The translations under genes and the position numbers were made by a program. Below the pieces are notes generated by a model. The model made no database searches. It had not been told where the DNA came from and worked only from the letters and a program-made list of their open reading frames with translations. Positions 54,614 to 64,000 of a stretch of DNA of 64,000 nucleotides are shown here, in pieces (positions within the stretch are counted from its first letter, which is position 1; every line of letters begins with the position of its first letter). The stretch covers positions 274,518 through 338,517 of the forward strand of contig NZ_JAGHKO010000011.1 in NCBI RefSeq assembly GCF_017742245.1, written 5' to 3'. Source of the DNA: Niastella soli. GTDB lineage: Bacteria; Bacteroidota; Bacteroidia; Chitinophagales; Chitinophagaceae.

Positions 54614-55714
54614 GTGAAAAAAAGCATCGGAGTTATTTTACTGCAGGTATGTATGCTGGCTGCCTGGGCGCAAACAAATACAACCGTGCCCGATAAGGTA
54701 ATGCAGCGTATTTATGAACAGGTGAAAACACCTTATAAATACGGGCTGGTGGTAGTGCCGGCAGACAATGGTAAAAAACTCGACTGTCCTACCGTTTTTC
54801 GCAAAGGAAAAAACTGGTACATGACCTATGTGATCTTTGATGGCCGTGGTTATGAGACCTGGTTATCGGAAAGTAAAGACCTGCTTCACTGGACCACCAA
54901 AGGCAGACTACTGTCTTTCTCAAGTGATACCACTTTGTGGGATGCCAGTCAAAAAGCGGGTTATGTAGCGTTGGAAGATATAAAGTTTAATGGCAGCTAC
55001 AAGTGGCAGCCCTACGCTGGAAAATACTGGATGAGTTACTTTGGTGGCCGGGAAACCGGTTACGAGGCCGGGCTGTTATCACTCGGTATGGCCTATAGTG
55101 AAAAGGACCCCTCGGTTCCCCATGAGTTTCAACGGCAGCCGCAACCCATCTTAACCTCCAAAGACAGCGATGTGCGGTGGTGGGAAAATAAAAAACAATT
55201 CAAGAGTTCGGTGATCTGGGATAAAGAAAGAGTTACCGGCTATCCTTTTGTAATGTATTATAATGCCAATGGCGATTCTGCCATTGATAACAAGAAAACC
55301 CGTTGGTTTGAACGTATTGGAATGGCAGTGTCGGATGATATGGTGCATTGGGTACGCTTCCAGGCAAAGCCAGTCATGCACCACCCGGTGGGTATTACCG
55401 GCGATGCAGTCATTCAACAGATCGGCAAGGTGTATGTGATGTTTTACTTTGGTGCGTTCTGGCAGGACCGCAAAGGGGCGTTTAACCGTTTTGCCTGCTC
55501 CTACGACCTCGTTCACTGGACCGACTGGCAGGGTGCCAATCTCATAGAATCTTCAACGCCCTATGATGAGCGTTATGCCCATAAATCGTTCGTAGTAAAA
55601 TATAACGGTGTTGTATATCATTTTTACTGCGGCGTTAATAACAAAGAGCAGCGGGGGATAGCGGTGGCTACGTCGAAGGATTTAGGAAGTAGTATTGTGG
55701 AATTTGTGAAGTGA
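54614..55714 (+). CDS. Five-bladed beta-propeller glycosidase-like protein (GH43/GH130-like fold)
   Basis: A 366-residue secreted protein with a GTG start (54614) and a signal peptide ending near AAWAQT. Repeated propeller-blade text is visible: DCPTVFRKGKNWYMTYVIFDG, ESKDLLHWT, YAGKYWMSYFGG, GMAVSDDMVHWVRF, GKVYVMFYFGAFW, FACSYDLVHWTDW and VVKYNGVVYHFYCGVN. This layout is shared by GH43, GH32 and GH130-type enzymes. The catalytic Asp/Glu set cannot be assigned by eye, so the family is left open. It is followed by a repeat pair and then a GH2 beta-galactosidase. Confidence 0.7.
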   Translation: MKKSIGVILLQVCMLAAWAQTNTTVPDKVMQRIYEQVKTPYKYGLVVVPADNGKKLDCPTVFRKGKNWYMTYVIFDGRGYETWLSESKDLLHWTTKGRLLSFSSDTTLWDASQKAGYVALEDIKFNGSYKWQPYAGKYWMSYFGGRETGYEAGLLSLGMAYSEKDPSVPHEFQRQPQPILTSKDSDVRWWENKKQFKSSVIWDKERVTGYPFVMYYNANGDSAIDNKKTRWFERIGMAVSDDMVHWVRFQAKPVMHHPVGITGDAVIQQIGKVYVMFYFGAFWQDRKGAFNRFACSYDLVHWTDWQGANLIESSTPYDERYAHKSFVVKYNGVVYHFYCGVNNKEQRGIAVATSKDLGSSIVEFVK

Positions 55715-55721
55715 TAAGTAA

Positions 55722-55783
55722 GACCTGTAAGGTGCATCATTTGAGCTTGCCTTAGCAGTGGGGTGATTTGCACCTGACAGGTC
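55722..55783 (+). repeat. 62-bp inverted-end repeat element, copy 7
   Basis: It starts GACCTGTAAGGTGC and ends GCACCTGACAGGTC, with ATCATTTGAGCTTGC inside, nearly the same as copy 4. It begins 8 bp after the propeller gene stop. Confidence 0.8.
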
Positions 55784-55839
55784 TTAATCGGCACCCCGCT
55801 GAGGCGGGGCGCCATTTCAGGGGACAGGTTTTGGAGCAA

Positions 55840-55901
55840 GACCTGTCAGGTCCAATTCAACCTAATAATTGTTTAAGCTCAAATGATGGACCTTACAGGT
55901 C
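55840..55901 (-). repeat. 62-bp inverted-end repeat element, copy 8
   Basis: An inverted partner of copy 7. It starts GACCTGTCAGGTCC and ends GGACCTTACAGGTC. Its reverse complement carries ATCATTTGAGCTT like copy 7. It lies 24 bp before the GH2 ATG, with the CATGTTAAAAGC flank also seen after copy 5. A GC hairpin (CCCCGC / GCGGGG) lies between the pair. Confidence 0.8.
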
Positions 55902-55925
55902 ATGCACCATGTTAAAAGCATTTAA

Positions 55926-58343
55926 ATGAACAAACATTTCTATATTATAGTAGTAGCCCTGTTAAGTAGCTACATCGCCTCTGCCCAACGCACCATCATA
56001 GATTTCAACAACAACTGGAAATTCTGGTTAGGCGATACGGCTGTTGCCAAAGAACCTGGTTATAGCGACAATGACTGGCGGGCGCTCAACCTGCCGCACG
56101 ACTGGAGTATAGAAGGGGAGTTCAGTGAAAAAAATCCGGGTACGCCCAACCAGGCCGCCCTGCCAACCGGCATTGGCTGGTACCGAAAAACATTTACGCT
56201 GCCGGCAACTGCTGCCAATCAAAATATAGCTATAGAATTTGATGGCGTATACCGCAACAGTGAGGTATGGATAAACGGGCATTACCTGGGTAAACGGCCC
56301 AATGGCTATATCTCATTCGGCTATGATATTACCCAATATTGTAATCCCGGTTCAGCCGAACAGGTGATTGCTGTTAGGGTAGACAATTCCCTTCAACCCA
56401 ATTCGCGTTGGTATACCGGCTCGGGAATTTATCGCAATGTACGGTTGGTACTTACCAATAAAATAGCCCTTGATCAGTGGGGTACTTTTATTACAGCGGC
56501 TACCATAAGTTCCAGTGTAGCGGTCATTAAAATTCAATCAACAATAAATAACAGCACCGGGCAATTAGGACATGGCAGCATGTATACAGATATCTATGAT
56601 GCAGCTGGCAAACTGGTAAGTAAAGGCAATGCCTGGCTGCATGGCGCACCCGGCTGGCCAACAGGTAAAGCAACCTATACTTATTCTGCTGCTATAAACA
56701 AACCCGTATTGTGGTCGGTTGAAAACCCTTATTTATATAAAGCGGTAACAAAGGTATTAGTGAATGGCAAAGTCGTAGATGAATATGTAACTCCGTTTGG
56801 TATTCGCTATTTTAATTTTGATGTACAAAAAGGCTTTTCGCTGAATGGTAAGCCCATGAAGCTACTGGGTGTATGTATGCACCACGACCTGGGCGCTTTA
56901 GGCGCCGCCATCAATGTGCGGGCCATGGAGCGGCAGTTACAGATCCTGAAAGATATGGGTTGCAATGCCATTCGTACTTCCCACAATCCACCGGCACCGG
57001 AGTGGTTAGCCCTGTGCGATAAAATGGGTTTTCTGGTGATGGATGAAGCCTTTGATATGTGGCATAAGAAAAAGAACAAGTTCGACTACAACATTGATTT
57101 TGACCAATGGCATAAACAAGACCTGGAAGACCAGGTAAAAAGAGATCGCAACCATCCTTCTGTGATCATCTGGAGCATAGGCAATGAAATTCGCGAACAG
57201 TTCGATAGTACAGGTATTACTTATACCAGAGAATTAGTAGATATTGTAAAACAACTCGATACTACAAGACCGGTAACATCGGCCCTGACAGAAACTGATA
57301 CCACCAAAAACTTTATTTATCAGGCCAATGCACTGGACCTGATGGGAATGAATTATAATCAGCAATTATATCCTGATTTTCTGCAGAAATACCCGGGTAA
57401 AAAATTTCTGGCTACTGAGACCATGTCGGCGCTGGCCAGTCGCGGGCATTATGATCTGCCTGCAGACAGTATGCGGTTCTGGCCTTTAAAAGGACAAAAA
57501 TTTGTGGAGAATGGCAACCCGGATTATACGGTTTCCGCTTATGATAATGTAGCTGCTTATTGGGGTTCAACCCATGAACAAACCTGGCGAATTATAAAAC
57601 AATATGAATTTTTATCAGGGTTGTTTGTGTGGTCGGGTTTCGATTTCCTGGGAGAGCCAGTACCATACCCATGGCCTGCGAGAAGTTCCTATTATGGGAT
57701 CATAGATCTGGCGGGTTTTCCCAAGGATGCTTATTATATGTACCAGAGCGAATGGACCAGCAAAACAGTTTTGCATGTATTGCCCCATTGGAACTGGGAA
57801 TCGGGTAAGGATGTGGATGTATGGGCTTATTATAATAATGCGGATGAAGTAGAATTGTACCTGAATAACCGTTCATTGGGCATTCGTAAAAAACAACCAC
57901 TTGATTTTCACGTACAATGGCGGGTAAAATACGAACCCGGAACGTTAAAAGCCGTGAGCCGTAAAAATGGCAGAATTGTTAGTACAAAAACCATCAATAC
58001 GGCAGGAGAACCCGCAAGGCTCGAAATAGTGCCAGATAAAAAAATCCTCCATGCCGACGGAAAAGACCTGTCTTTTATAACTGTCAGAATTGTTGATAAA
58101 AATGGCAATTTGGTGCCCGCTGCTGACAATAAAATAGCTGTAGAAATCGTTGGCAAAGGCATCCTTGCCGGAATGGACAATGGTTATCCCGCCAGTATGG
58201 AATCGTTTAAAGCTGCCTCCCATAAGGCTTACAACGGTCTATGTCTCGCCATCATTCAATCAAAAACAGAAGCTGGAACTATTTCTGTAAAATTCAGTTC
58301 ACCTGGATTGCCACCAGTTACTATGGTGCTGCAAAATCAGTAG
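55926..58343 (+). CDS. GH2 family beta-galactosidase
   Basis: An 805-residue secreted enzyme with a signal peptide ending at IASAQ. It has a classical Bacteroidota beta-galactosidase layout: sugar-binding jelly roll (NLPHDWSIEGEF, GVYRNSEVWINGHYLG), Ig-like domain, TIM barrel with LLGVCMHHDLGALG, IRTSHNPPAPEWL, VMDEAFDMW, acid/base E421 in IGNEIREQ and nucleophile E498 in ATETM, then DUF4982- and invasin-like C-terminal domains (ADGKDLSFITVRIVDKNGN). It probably trims galactan or galactose-containing side chains of pectin (inference from neighbours). Confidence 0.92.
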   Translation: MNKHFYIIVVALLSSYIASAQRTIIDFNNNWKFWLGDTAVAKEPGYSDNDWRALNLPHDWSIEGEFSEKNPGTPNQAALPTGIGWYRKTFTLPATAANQNIAIEFDGVYRNSEVWINGHYLGKRPNGYISFGYDITQYCNPGSAEQVIAVRVDNSLQPNSRWYTGSGIYRNVRLVLTNKIALDQWGTFITAATISSSVAVIKIQSTINNSTGQLGHGSMYTDIYDAAGKLVSKGNAWLHGAPGWPTGKATYTYSAAINKPVLWSVENPYLYKAVTKVLVNGKVVDEYVTPFGIRYFNFDVQKGFSLNGKPMKLLGVCMHHDLGALGAAINVRAMERQLQILKDMGCNAIRTSHNPPAPEWLALCDKMGFLVMDEAFDMWHKKKNKFDYNIDFDQWHKQDLEDQVKRDRNHPSVIIWSIGNEIREQFDSTGITYTRELVDIVKQLDTTRPVTSALTETDTTKNFIYQANALDLMGMNYNQQLYPDFLQKYPGKKFLATETMSALASRGHYDLPADSMRFWPLKGQKFVENGNPDYTVSAYDNVAAYWGSTHEQTWRIIKQYEFLSGLFVWSGFDFLGEPVPYPWPARSSYYGIIDLAGFPKDAYYMYQSEWTSKTVLHVLPHWNWESGKDVDVWAYYNNADEVELYLNNRSLGIRKKQPLDFHVQWRVKYEPGTLKAVSRKNGRIVSTKTINTAGEPARLEIVPDKKILHADGKDLSFITVRIVDKNGNLVPAADNKIAVEIVGKGILAGMDNGYPASMESFKAASHKAYNGLCLAIIQSKTEAGTISVKFSSPGLPPVTMVLQNQ

Positions 58344-58834
58344 ATCATATTAAAAAGGATTACCGGGCATTTCTTAAGAAATAGTGAAATATTCCATCAT
58401 TTTAGTGAAACCTTACATTGTTTACACATAGGGCCACTAGTACCTTTATTCAGGTAAAATGAATCGTAACAGATAACAATGCTAATATTTGGTTAAGTGG
58501 TCCTGATCCATTGTATTCTGAAGGAGATGTAAATGATTGAGCATATGAAGCGTTTGCTTGCCCGGTATTCCTTATTCGCAAAGTTTGATATGGCACTCTA
58601 ATAGCCAGTAATTATCACCAGCGCAATATCCGGTCAAACTAAACACTCTTCTTGCGAAATCTACACAAATCAACCAGACAGGCTTAAGTCCCCGCACTAT
58701 GAATAAACAGGCTCATGCTGTTTATAGAATACAAGGTTCTTTACACGTAATCATTAGATAGTTAGAATAAAAAGCATACTTAACTAAAAAGAAAAAGAGC
58801 TTACGGCATAGGTCCGTTGGTATTTTTTTTCGCT
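58344..58834. other. Intergenic region upstream of the DUF3826-SusC-SusD unit
   Basis: No gene found in about 490 bp. It holds the best-conserved copy of the shared upstream motif (58382-58420). No clear TTTG-N19-TAnnTTTG promoter was found, so initiation may depend on a regulator. Confidence 0.5.
58382..58420 (+). promoter_or_regulatory. Shared 39-bp upstream motif, copy 2
   Basis: A block with AATATTCCATCATTTT, then GTGAAACCTTACATTG. It is identical at 35 of 39 positions to 24368-24406 and lies at a similar distance (about 420 bp) from the first start codon of its unit. Confidence 0.5.
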
Positions 58835-59551
58835 ATGGTCCATATGAAACGTACAGGAAGTGTATATGTAGCATTGATGACGCTTACCATTGTAATGATG
58901 GTGCTGTCTGTAAGTCCGGTTTCTGCGCAAACAACTCCCGCCAAACAAACTCAGGAAGAATACAAAGATGTAATTGCAAAAAGAGCTGATAAGATCGTTG
59001 CCGGGTTAGGTATTACCGATTCTACCGTATATAAAAAAGTATCGGCAGTAGTGGCCGATCAGTATTTATCGCTGGGACATATACACGATGAGCGGAATGC
59101 AAAGATCAAAGAGATCAAAGCAAAGGATAGCGTATTGACCGATAAGGATAAGGCTGCTATTGAAAAGCTGACAGCCAACGCCGATAAACAACTGGATAAA
59201 CTTCACTCAAAATACCTGGCTAAATTATCAAAACTGTGTACGCCTGAACAGGTGGAAGGCATTAAAAACGGCATGACCTACAACGTATTGAACGTTACCA
59301 TGACCGCCTACAATGAAATGTTGCCCAATATAACCCCGGAGCAAAAAAAGCAAATACTCGATTGGTTAACCGAGGCGCGTGAGCATGCTATGGATGCCGA
59401 GTCATCTGATAAAAAGCATGCCTGGTTTGGAAAATATAAAGGTCGCATCAACAATTATCTGGCAAAGGCCGGTGTGGATATGAAACAGGCTGAGAAAGAG
59501 TGGCTGGAGCGGACCCGCGAGAAGAAAGAAGCCGCCAAACAAAGTAAATAA
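58835..59551 (+). CDS. DUF3826 family secreted protein
   Basis: About 239 residues with a signal peptide ending near PVSAQT; ATGs at 58835 and 58844 are both possible, and the longer frame uses a TTG at 58817. The rest is alpha-helical and Lys-rich: YKDVIAKRADKIVAGLGITD, DERNAKIKEIKAKD, MTYNVLNVTMTAYNEMLPN, YLAKAGVDMKQAEKEW. This pattern matches DUF3826, which is found in polysaccharide-utilisation loci but, as far as I know, has no established function. It is directly upstream of SusC 2 and probably co-transcribed with it. Confidence 0.75.
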   Translation: MVHMKRTGSVYVALMTLTIVMMVLSVSPVSAQTTPAKQTQEEYKDVIAKRADKIVAGLGITDSTVYKKVSAVVADQYLSLGHIHDERNAKIKEIKAKDSVLTDKDKAAIEKLTANADKQLDKLHSKYLAKLSKLCTPEQVEGIKNGMTYNVLNVTMTAYNEMLPNITPEQKKQILDWLTEAREHAMDAESSDKKHAWFGKYKGRINNYLAKAGVDMKQAEKEWLERTREKKEAAKQSK

Positions 59552-59718
59552 CTAGCATTCAATAAGTATTTCCAAATAGCAGGCTGGAAGTGTGTACGCA
59601 TGACGCATATTCCTTACTGCAAGACACTTAAATTGTATGACAGACTCGCTAAAACCTAAATCATTCACCTGCAAGAAGATTGCAAGAAAGTTTTTTCAGT
59701 CCTAAAAACTAATGCTGT

Positions 59719-62700
59719 ATGAATCTGCAACTAACAAAAAAGTTTTCCATTTCGTTTGTCCTGCTGTTGTTGATAACAGTGGGCGGTTTTGCTCAGGTGC
59801 GACCTGTGGCCGGACAGGTCACAGACATCGAGGGTAAGCCCGTGTCAGGCGTAACTGTAACTGTAAAGGGAACGGCCGGCAATGTAATTACCGATAAAGA
59901 AGGTAGGTACAAGGTTATGGCTACTCCTGAGCAGGTAATTGAGTTTACGCACATTGCCTACACTTCTAAAGAAGTAAAAGTAGGCGCGCATCCAACTGTA
60001 GATGTCATGTTGAATAAGACTGACTCGCAGTTAGATGATGTAATTGTAATTGGTTATGGTTCCCAGAGACAAAAAAATATCACTGGGTCTGTAGTTAGTG
60101 TAAATATGTCAAAGCTGCCTGATCAGCCGGTACCCACCATTACAGAAGCGTTGAGAGGTCAGATCCCCGGCGTGTCTGTGAACGGCGGTAGTACACGTCC
60201 CGGTGTAATGCCCACCTTAACCGTTCGCCAGCAATTTAACTGGGGTAAAGACGGTGGTGGTTCGAATCCGCTGGTCGTTATCGATGATGTGATCCAGACT
60301 GATCCGTATACCGGTTTGTCTTCCATGGACCGGTTAAACCTGCTTGACATCTCTGAGGTGGAAAGCATTACTGTACTGCGTGATGCCGCTGCTGCCATTT
60401 ATGGTACCCGCGCTTCGCAGGGTGCTATTGTTATTAAGACAAAAAGAGGAAAGATCGGTGCGCCAAAGATCACTTACTCTGGTAAATTTGAGACCACTGA
60501 TGCGGTTAGCCATGGCAAAGTGATGAACGCTTATGAATATGGCGTATTCGCCAACCGGTTTATCCGGGGTACAACTACTCCGACTGCCGACAATACTTTC
60601 AGCGATGCGGAGTTGGAGTCAATGAAAGGGATCAACTACGATTGGTTGGATCATGGCTGGAAGGCGGCTAATGCGATGCAGCATTCCGTGAACGTTAGCG
60701 GTGGGGCTGAAAGGGCTACCTATTTTATGGGCGCCTCTTACTTTACACAGGGAGCTAACTTAGGCGTGAATGATTATAACAGGTATACATTCCGGGCCGG
60801 AACAGATATAACCGTAGCAAATGGCCTGAAGTTTTCCGCTGGCCTTGGTGCGAACAACTCAGACCTGGCAAAAACATTTACAAAAATGGGTATCAGTGAT
60901 GGTAGCTATGGAAATGGAGGAGTAGAGCAGAATGATTATTCCCAATTGCTCCATATGCCCAAATTCATACCCTGGTCTGTTAATTTACATGGGGTAGACA
61001 GTTTTATTTCTCCTTCCCTGGGTCCTAATAAATTAGGGAACGTAAATACTAACCAGCAGCTTTCTGGTACTAACTTTTATGCGTTGTTAGCCAATGGGTC
61101 TAAACAAACAACAAAGACCTTTGGTTATAATGCGAATTTTTCGATGTCATATGAAGTACCCTGGGTGAAAGGCCTTTCTTTCAAAGGGACTTATGCCATC
61201 CAGTCAAATAACCAGACTACCGAGCAGGCGATGTTGCCGATTTCTTTGTCGCGCAATAAGAATGGAAATAAGGCAGGTCAACATTTATATACTGATTCTA
61301 CGGTATATGATGCTCCTGTTGTCAACAGGTCTCAAACCCGTGTTGTCTATTCCAATCCTACCGGTACCTCCGAACAAATGAACTTCTTTGTGAATTATGA
61401 TCGTTCTTTTGGCGACCATAATATTGCTGCCGTAGTAGGCGGTGAGAAAGCAAAAAATACCTATGACGACAGAACGCAACTGTATAGTCAGCCTGTTCCT
61501 GGTTTTTACCTCGGTACGTCTCCTACAGCCGGAACAATAGATCCTACAGTAACAACTACAACCCGTAGGATAAGTGGAAGCCTTTCTTATTTAGGCCGCG
61601 TGAGCTATGCTTACAAAGGCAGATACCTGTTGCAGTTTTTAGGCCGCGCGGATGCTTCTACCCGTTTGGCGCCAGCCAATTATTGGGGTTTCTTCCCAAG
61701 TATTTCAGCGGGCTGGGTGCTTTCTGACGAAAACTTCATCAGAGACAACCTCAGCTTTGTAAACTTCCTGAAGTTGCGTGTTAATTTTGGTAAAACAGGT
61801 AACGATAATATTTCGCCCTGGAGATGGTATCAAAACTATAATATAGGAACCGATAAGGGTATGGCCTTTGGTGCTAATGGTGGTGGGCTTACAAACGGTA
61901 TTACACCGGATGTTTCGCCAAACCCAGAAATTAAATGGGATGAAACCCTTCAGCGTAACTTCGGTCTTGATTTCAGCGTGTTGCAGAACCGCCTGTCTGT
62001 GAATGTTGACCAGTACTTTAACACTACTACTAACTTACTTACGGATATGCAGGCTGCGGTAGGTACACCCTATACAGTGGGTGGTGGATTTGCTGAATTA
62101 AATTATTCCGACTTAAAATCGTGGGGTACTGAACTTAACGTGACCTGGAAAGACAAGATTGCCAGAAAGGTTGACTACTCAATCAACATGAACTTTGGTA
62201 CCGGCAACTACCGGACTACCAAATACTACAATCAGGTTATCGGTTATCCAGGGGTGACAGAAACCAGAAGATCTGTGGGAAATGACGGCTACAACCCTGT
62301 TTATGGCTATAAAACATGGAGAGAAACTTCCAGTGGCGACGGGATCTTACGTACTGACGAAGACATCGATAATTACTGGCAATACCTTACTGATAATGCC
62401 AACAAATCAGGTGTTACCGGCGGACCGAAATATGGTGAGATCATTGCCAAATCGGGGATGAAAAAAGGAATGGTGGCCTATCAGGATTTAGGCGGTGCGT
62501 TAAACTATGACGGTACTTATGAAGGACCGAACGGGATCATCGACAAAGACGGTGCACAGGATTATGCTGTAATAGCAAAAACTAACCGGACCTGGGGTGT
62601 TACCACCAACCTGAGCTTTGGTTATAAGGGTATTACTTTAAGTGCGCAGATCGCAACCTCATGGGGTGGTTATAATCAGATCGATTATATTAAGAATGCT

Positions 62701-63069
62701 ACCAGCAGTAATGCGGGTATCTGGTCACAGCCTATTTACCTGACTGATATGTATGATGCAGTAGATAATCCCAATGGTAAATATCCTGGCATGTCAGTAA
62801 ATGACTGGGGTGGAACCAATTCTGATGCTGATTTCTGGAAAGTATCTTCTTTCCGTTCGTATGTACGTACGATGACCATTGGCTATGCATTACCAAAAAA
62901 TCTGGTGAGAAGAGCCCGTATCGATAATGCCAGAGTATACCTGTCCGGTAACAATTTATGGGATTTCTATAACCCATATCCGATGAAATACCGGAATATG
63001 TATGACTCGCCAAATGTGCCTTATCCAACACTGCGTACATGGGCGCTGGGCTTAAACGTAGGATTCTAA
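59719..63069 (+). CDS. SusC/RagA-type TonB-dependent outer-membrane transporter 2
   Basis: 1,116 residues. A signal peptide ends near VGGFAQ, a carboxypeptidase-D-like domain spans about 27-105 (VAGQVTDIEGKPVSGVTVTV), the SusC plug signature is DDVIVIGYGSQRQKNITGSV, then VESITVLRDAAAAIYGTRASQGAIV, and a large barrel ends in GLNVGF. It is about 100 residues longer than SusC 1, with insertions in the barrel (for example around NNQTTEQAMLP). It probably imports the oligosaccharide processed by the GH95/GH2/PL1 enzymes of this locus. SusD 2 follows after 29 bp. Confidence 0.95.
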   Translation: MNLQLTKKFSISFVLLLLITVGGFAQVRPVAGQVTDIEGKPVSGVTVTVKGTAGNVITDKEGRYKVMATPEQVIEFTHIAYTSKEVKVGAHPTVDVMLNKTDSQLDDVIVIGYGSQRQKNITGSVVSVNMSKLPDQPVPTITEALRGQIPGVSVNGGSTRPGVMPTLTVRQQFNWGKDGGGSNPLVVIDDVIQTDPYTGLSSMDRLNLLDISEVESITVLRDAAAAIYGTRASQGAIVIKTKRGKIGAPKITYSGKFETTDAVSHGKVMNAYEYGVFANRFIRGTTTPTADNTFSDAELESMKGINYDWLDHGWKAANAMQHSVNVSGGAERATYFMGASYFTQGANLGVNDYNRYTFRAGTDITVANGLKFSAGLGANNSDLAKTFTKMGISDGSYGNGGVEQNDYSQLLHMPKFIPWSVNLHGVDSFISPSLGPNKLGNVNTNQQLSGTNFYALLANGSKQTTKTFGYNANFSMSYEVPWVKGLSFKGTYAIQSNNQTTEQAMLPISLSRNKNGNKAGQHLYTDSTVYDAPVVNRSQTRVVYSNPTGTSEQMNFFVNYDRSFGDHNIAAVVGGEKAKNTYDDRTQLYSQPVPGFYLGTSPTAGTIDPTVTTTTRRISGSLSYLGRVSYAYKGRYLLQFLGRADASTRLAPANYWGFFPSISAGWVLSDENFIRDNLSFVNFLKLRVNFGKTGNDNISPWRWYQNYNIGTDKGMAFGANGGGLTNGITPDVSPNPEIKWDETLQRNFGLDFSVLQNRLSVNVDQYFNTTTNLLTDMQAAVGTPYTVGGGFAELNYSDLKSWGTELNVTWKDKIARKVDYSINMNFGTGNYRTTKYYNQVIGYPGVTETRRSVGNDGYNPVYGYKTWRETSSGDGILRTDEDIDNYWQYLTDNANKSGVTGGPKYGEIIAKSGMKKGMVAYQDLGGALNYDGTYEGPNGIIDKDGAQDYAVIAKTNRTWGVTTNLSFGYKGITLSAQIATSWGGYNQIDYIKNATSSNAGIWSQPIYLTDMYDAVDNPNGKYPGMSVNDWGGTNSDADFWKVSSFRSYVRTMTIGYALPKNLVRRARIDNARVYLSGNNLWDFYNPYPMKYRNMYDSPNVPYPTLRTWALGLNVGF

Positions 63070-63098
63070 CCAATTTGATAACTGATTATATTGTTAAT

Positions 63099-64000
63099 AT
63101 GAAAAATAAATTAGCAAGTTTCCTGTTCGGCGCTGCTGCAGTGGTGGCGACTGCCGGAACGGGTTGTAAGAAAAGTTTTCTGGAAGACATGAGGAGCTAT
63201 GAGAAATTTGATGAGACCATGTTCACCAGTGAAGCGTTGACCGGTGCATATATAGACAGAACTTACAAGGATTTTTTTAATAATTATAGAACTCCTACGG
63301 TTACAGTAACTGGCTTGTATGATAATAACAGGTCAAATAGTACGGATGAATTGGGTGGAACTGTGACCTCTTATATTAATCCAACTACAGAGCTGAAGCA
63401 GGCTTCCCAGGCTGATATTTATTTTGGCGATCAGCTGAAGGCCAGTGTAGTTAACAACTCTTATACACGCATCCGTTTTGCAAACTTTTTGATTGAAAAA
63501 GTAAATGGCGGAGCTGCCCAGGTGCTTTCGGATGATTTTAAAAAGACAGCAAAAGGACAAATGTATATGTTCCGGGCGCTGCAGTATTTTGACCTGGTTC
63601 GCGTGTATGGCGGTGTGCCGATCGTAACAAGCGTAGAAGCAGCCAGTGCCGATGATGAGGCCATTAAAATACCCCGCGCAAAAACGTCGGAGGTTATTGC
63701 CCAGATCGTAGCGGATCTTGACTCTGCTGCCATCTTATTGCCCATGAAATGGGCGAATGTAAGTACTGATTATGGCAGATTTACTGCTGCTGGCGCCATG
63801 GCCCTCAAAAGCCGGGTGCTGCTCACCGCTGCAAGTCCCCTGTTCAATGCTAACTGGGATAATGCAGGTGATGATCACTGGCAAAAAGCCCTTGATGCAG
63901 GTCTGCAGGCAGAAGCTGCCTTAACGACTGCTGGTTATGGCGGTTCTATCACTACTGCAAAGGACTGGTCGGAAGTAACATTTAAAAATGACAACTCGTT
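63099..64000 (+). CDS. SusD/RagB-type glycan-binding lipoprotein 2, cut by the window end
   Basis: The frame opens at ATG 63099 and runs without a stop to the end of the window (300 codons seen). The N-terminus MKNKLASFLFGAAAVVATAG ends in the lipobox GTGC with Cys23. SusD landmarks follow: RIRFANFLIEKV, FRALQYFDLVRVYGGVPIV, and AAGAMALKSRVLLTAASPLF. About half of a normal SusD is present. It pairs with SusC 2 as the surface glycan-capture lipoprotein. Confidence 0.93.
   Translation, partial: MKNKLASFLFGAAAVVATAGTGCKKSFLEDMRSYEKFDETMFTSEALTGAYIDRTYKDFFNNYRTPTVTVTGLYDNNRSNSTDELGGTVTSYINPTTELKQASQADIYFGDQLKASVVNNSYTRIRFANFLIEKVNGGAAQVLSDDFKKTAKGQMYMFRALQYFDLVRVYGGVPIVTSVEAASADDEAIKIPRAKTSEVIAQIVADLDSAAILLPMKWANVSTDYGRFTAAGAMALKSRVLLTAASPLFNANWDNAGDDHWQKALDAGLQAEAALTTAGYGGSITTAKDWSEVTFKNDNS

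Overview
The window looks like a chromosomal segment of a Bacteroidota member, most likely Chitinophagaceae (Niastella/Chitinophaga-like; inference). The reasons are two SusC/SusD pairs, a dense set of secreted pectin and glycan hydrolases, a Bacteroidota-type RHS core, TlpA/DUF4369-type thioredoxins, and promoters of the TTTG-N19-TAnnTTTG type. No rRNA, tRNA, CRISPR array, transposase or integrase was seen. No local regulator (AraR, hybrid two-component system, ECF sigma/anti-sigma) was recognised either.

Layout. (1) 165-7104: a rhamnogalacturonan-I module on the + strand: PL11 lyase, CE12 acetylesterase, GH2 enzyme and GH105 unsaturated-rhamnogalacturonyl hydrolase. (2) 7416-13447: an L-arabinose operon on the - strand, araB-araD-araA followed by an SSS-family sugar symporter, with an operator-like palindrome upstream. 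(3) 14022-18778: a - strand cluster of two tandemly duplicated cysteine-rich lipoproteins, a TlpA-like thioredoxin and an O-antigen-ligase-like membrane protein with TPR. A transglutaminase-like secreted protein diverges from it (19226-21430). (4) 21532-23885: a FucP-type sugar permease and an N-acetylhexosamine-1-kinase-like kinase. (5) 24837-40125: an unusual + strand run: MaoC hydratase, a solute-binding protein with no signal peptide, two CaiB/BaiF CoA-transferases, an aldonolactonase-type amidohydrolase, a RhaT-like transporter, a Gfo/Idh oxidoreductase, a GH67N-type hydrolase of unknown specificity, and SusC/SusD. It reads as import, hydrolysis and oxidative, possibly CoA-dependent, catabolism of an unidentified (deoxy)sugar or sugar acid. 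(6) 40225-42659: an AT-rich accessory island with an orphan RHS C-terminus carrying an alpha/beta-hydrolase toxin domain and a candidate lipoprotein immunity gene. (7) 43874-44818: a TPR protein between two repeat-rich intergenic blocks. (8) 46022-64000: a second glycan/pectin locus: GH95, GH2 with malectin, PL1 on the - strand, a beta-propeller glycosidase, a GH2 beta-galactosidase, a DUF3826 protein, SusC, and a SusD cut by the window end.

Non-coding DNA is unusually structured. At least eight copies of a ~62-bp element with GACCTGTAAGGT / ACCTGACAGGTC ends lie between pectin and arabinose genes, mostly as inverted pairs. A GGCAGAC/GGCAAAC minisatellite family includes a 92-bp tandem unit. 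A ~39-bp motif is shared upstream of three transcription units (24368, 35131, 58382) and may mark co-regulation. The strongest candidates for undescribed biology are the SBP/CoA-transferase/lactonase operon, the cysteine-rich lipoprotein-TlpA-ligase cluster, and the shared upstream motif.
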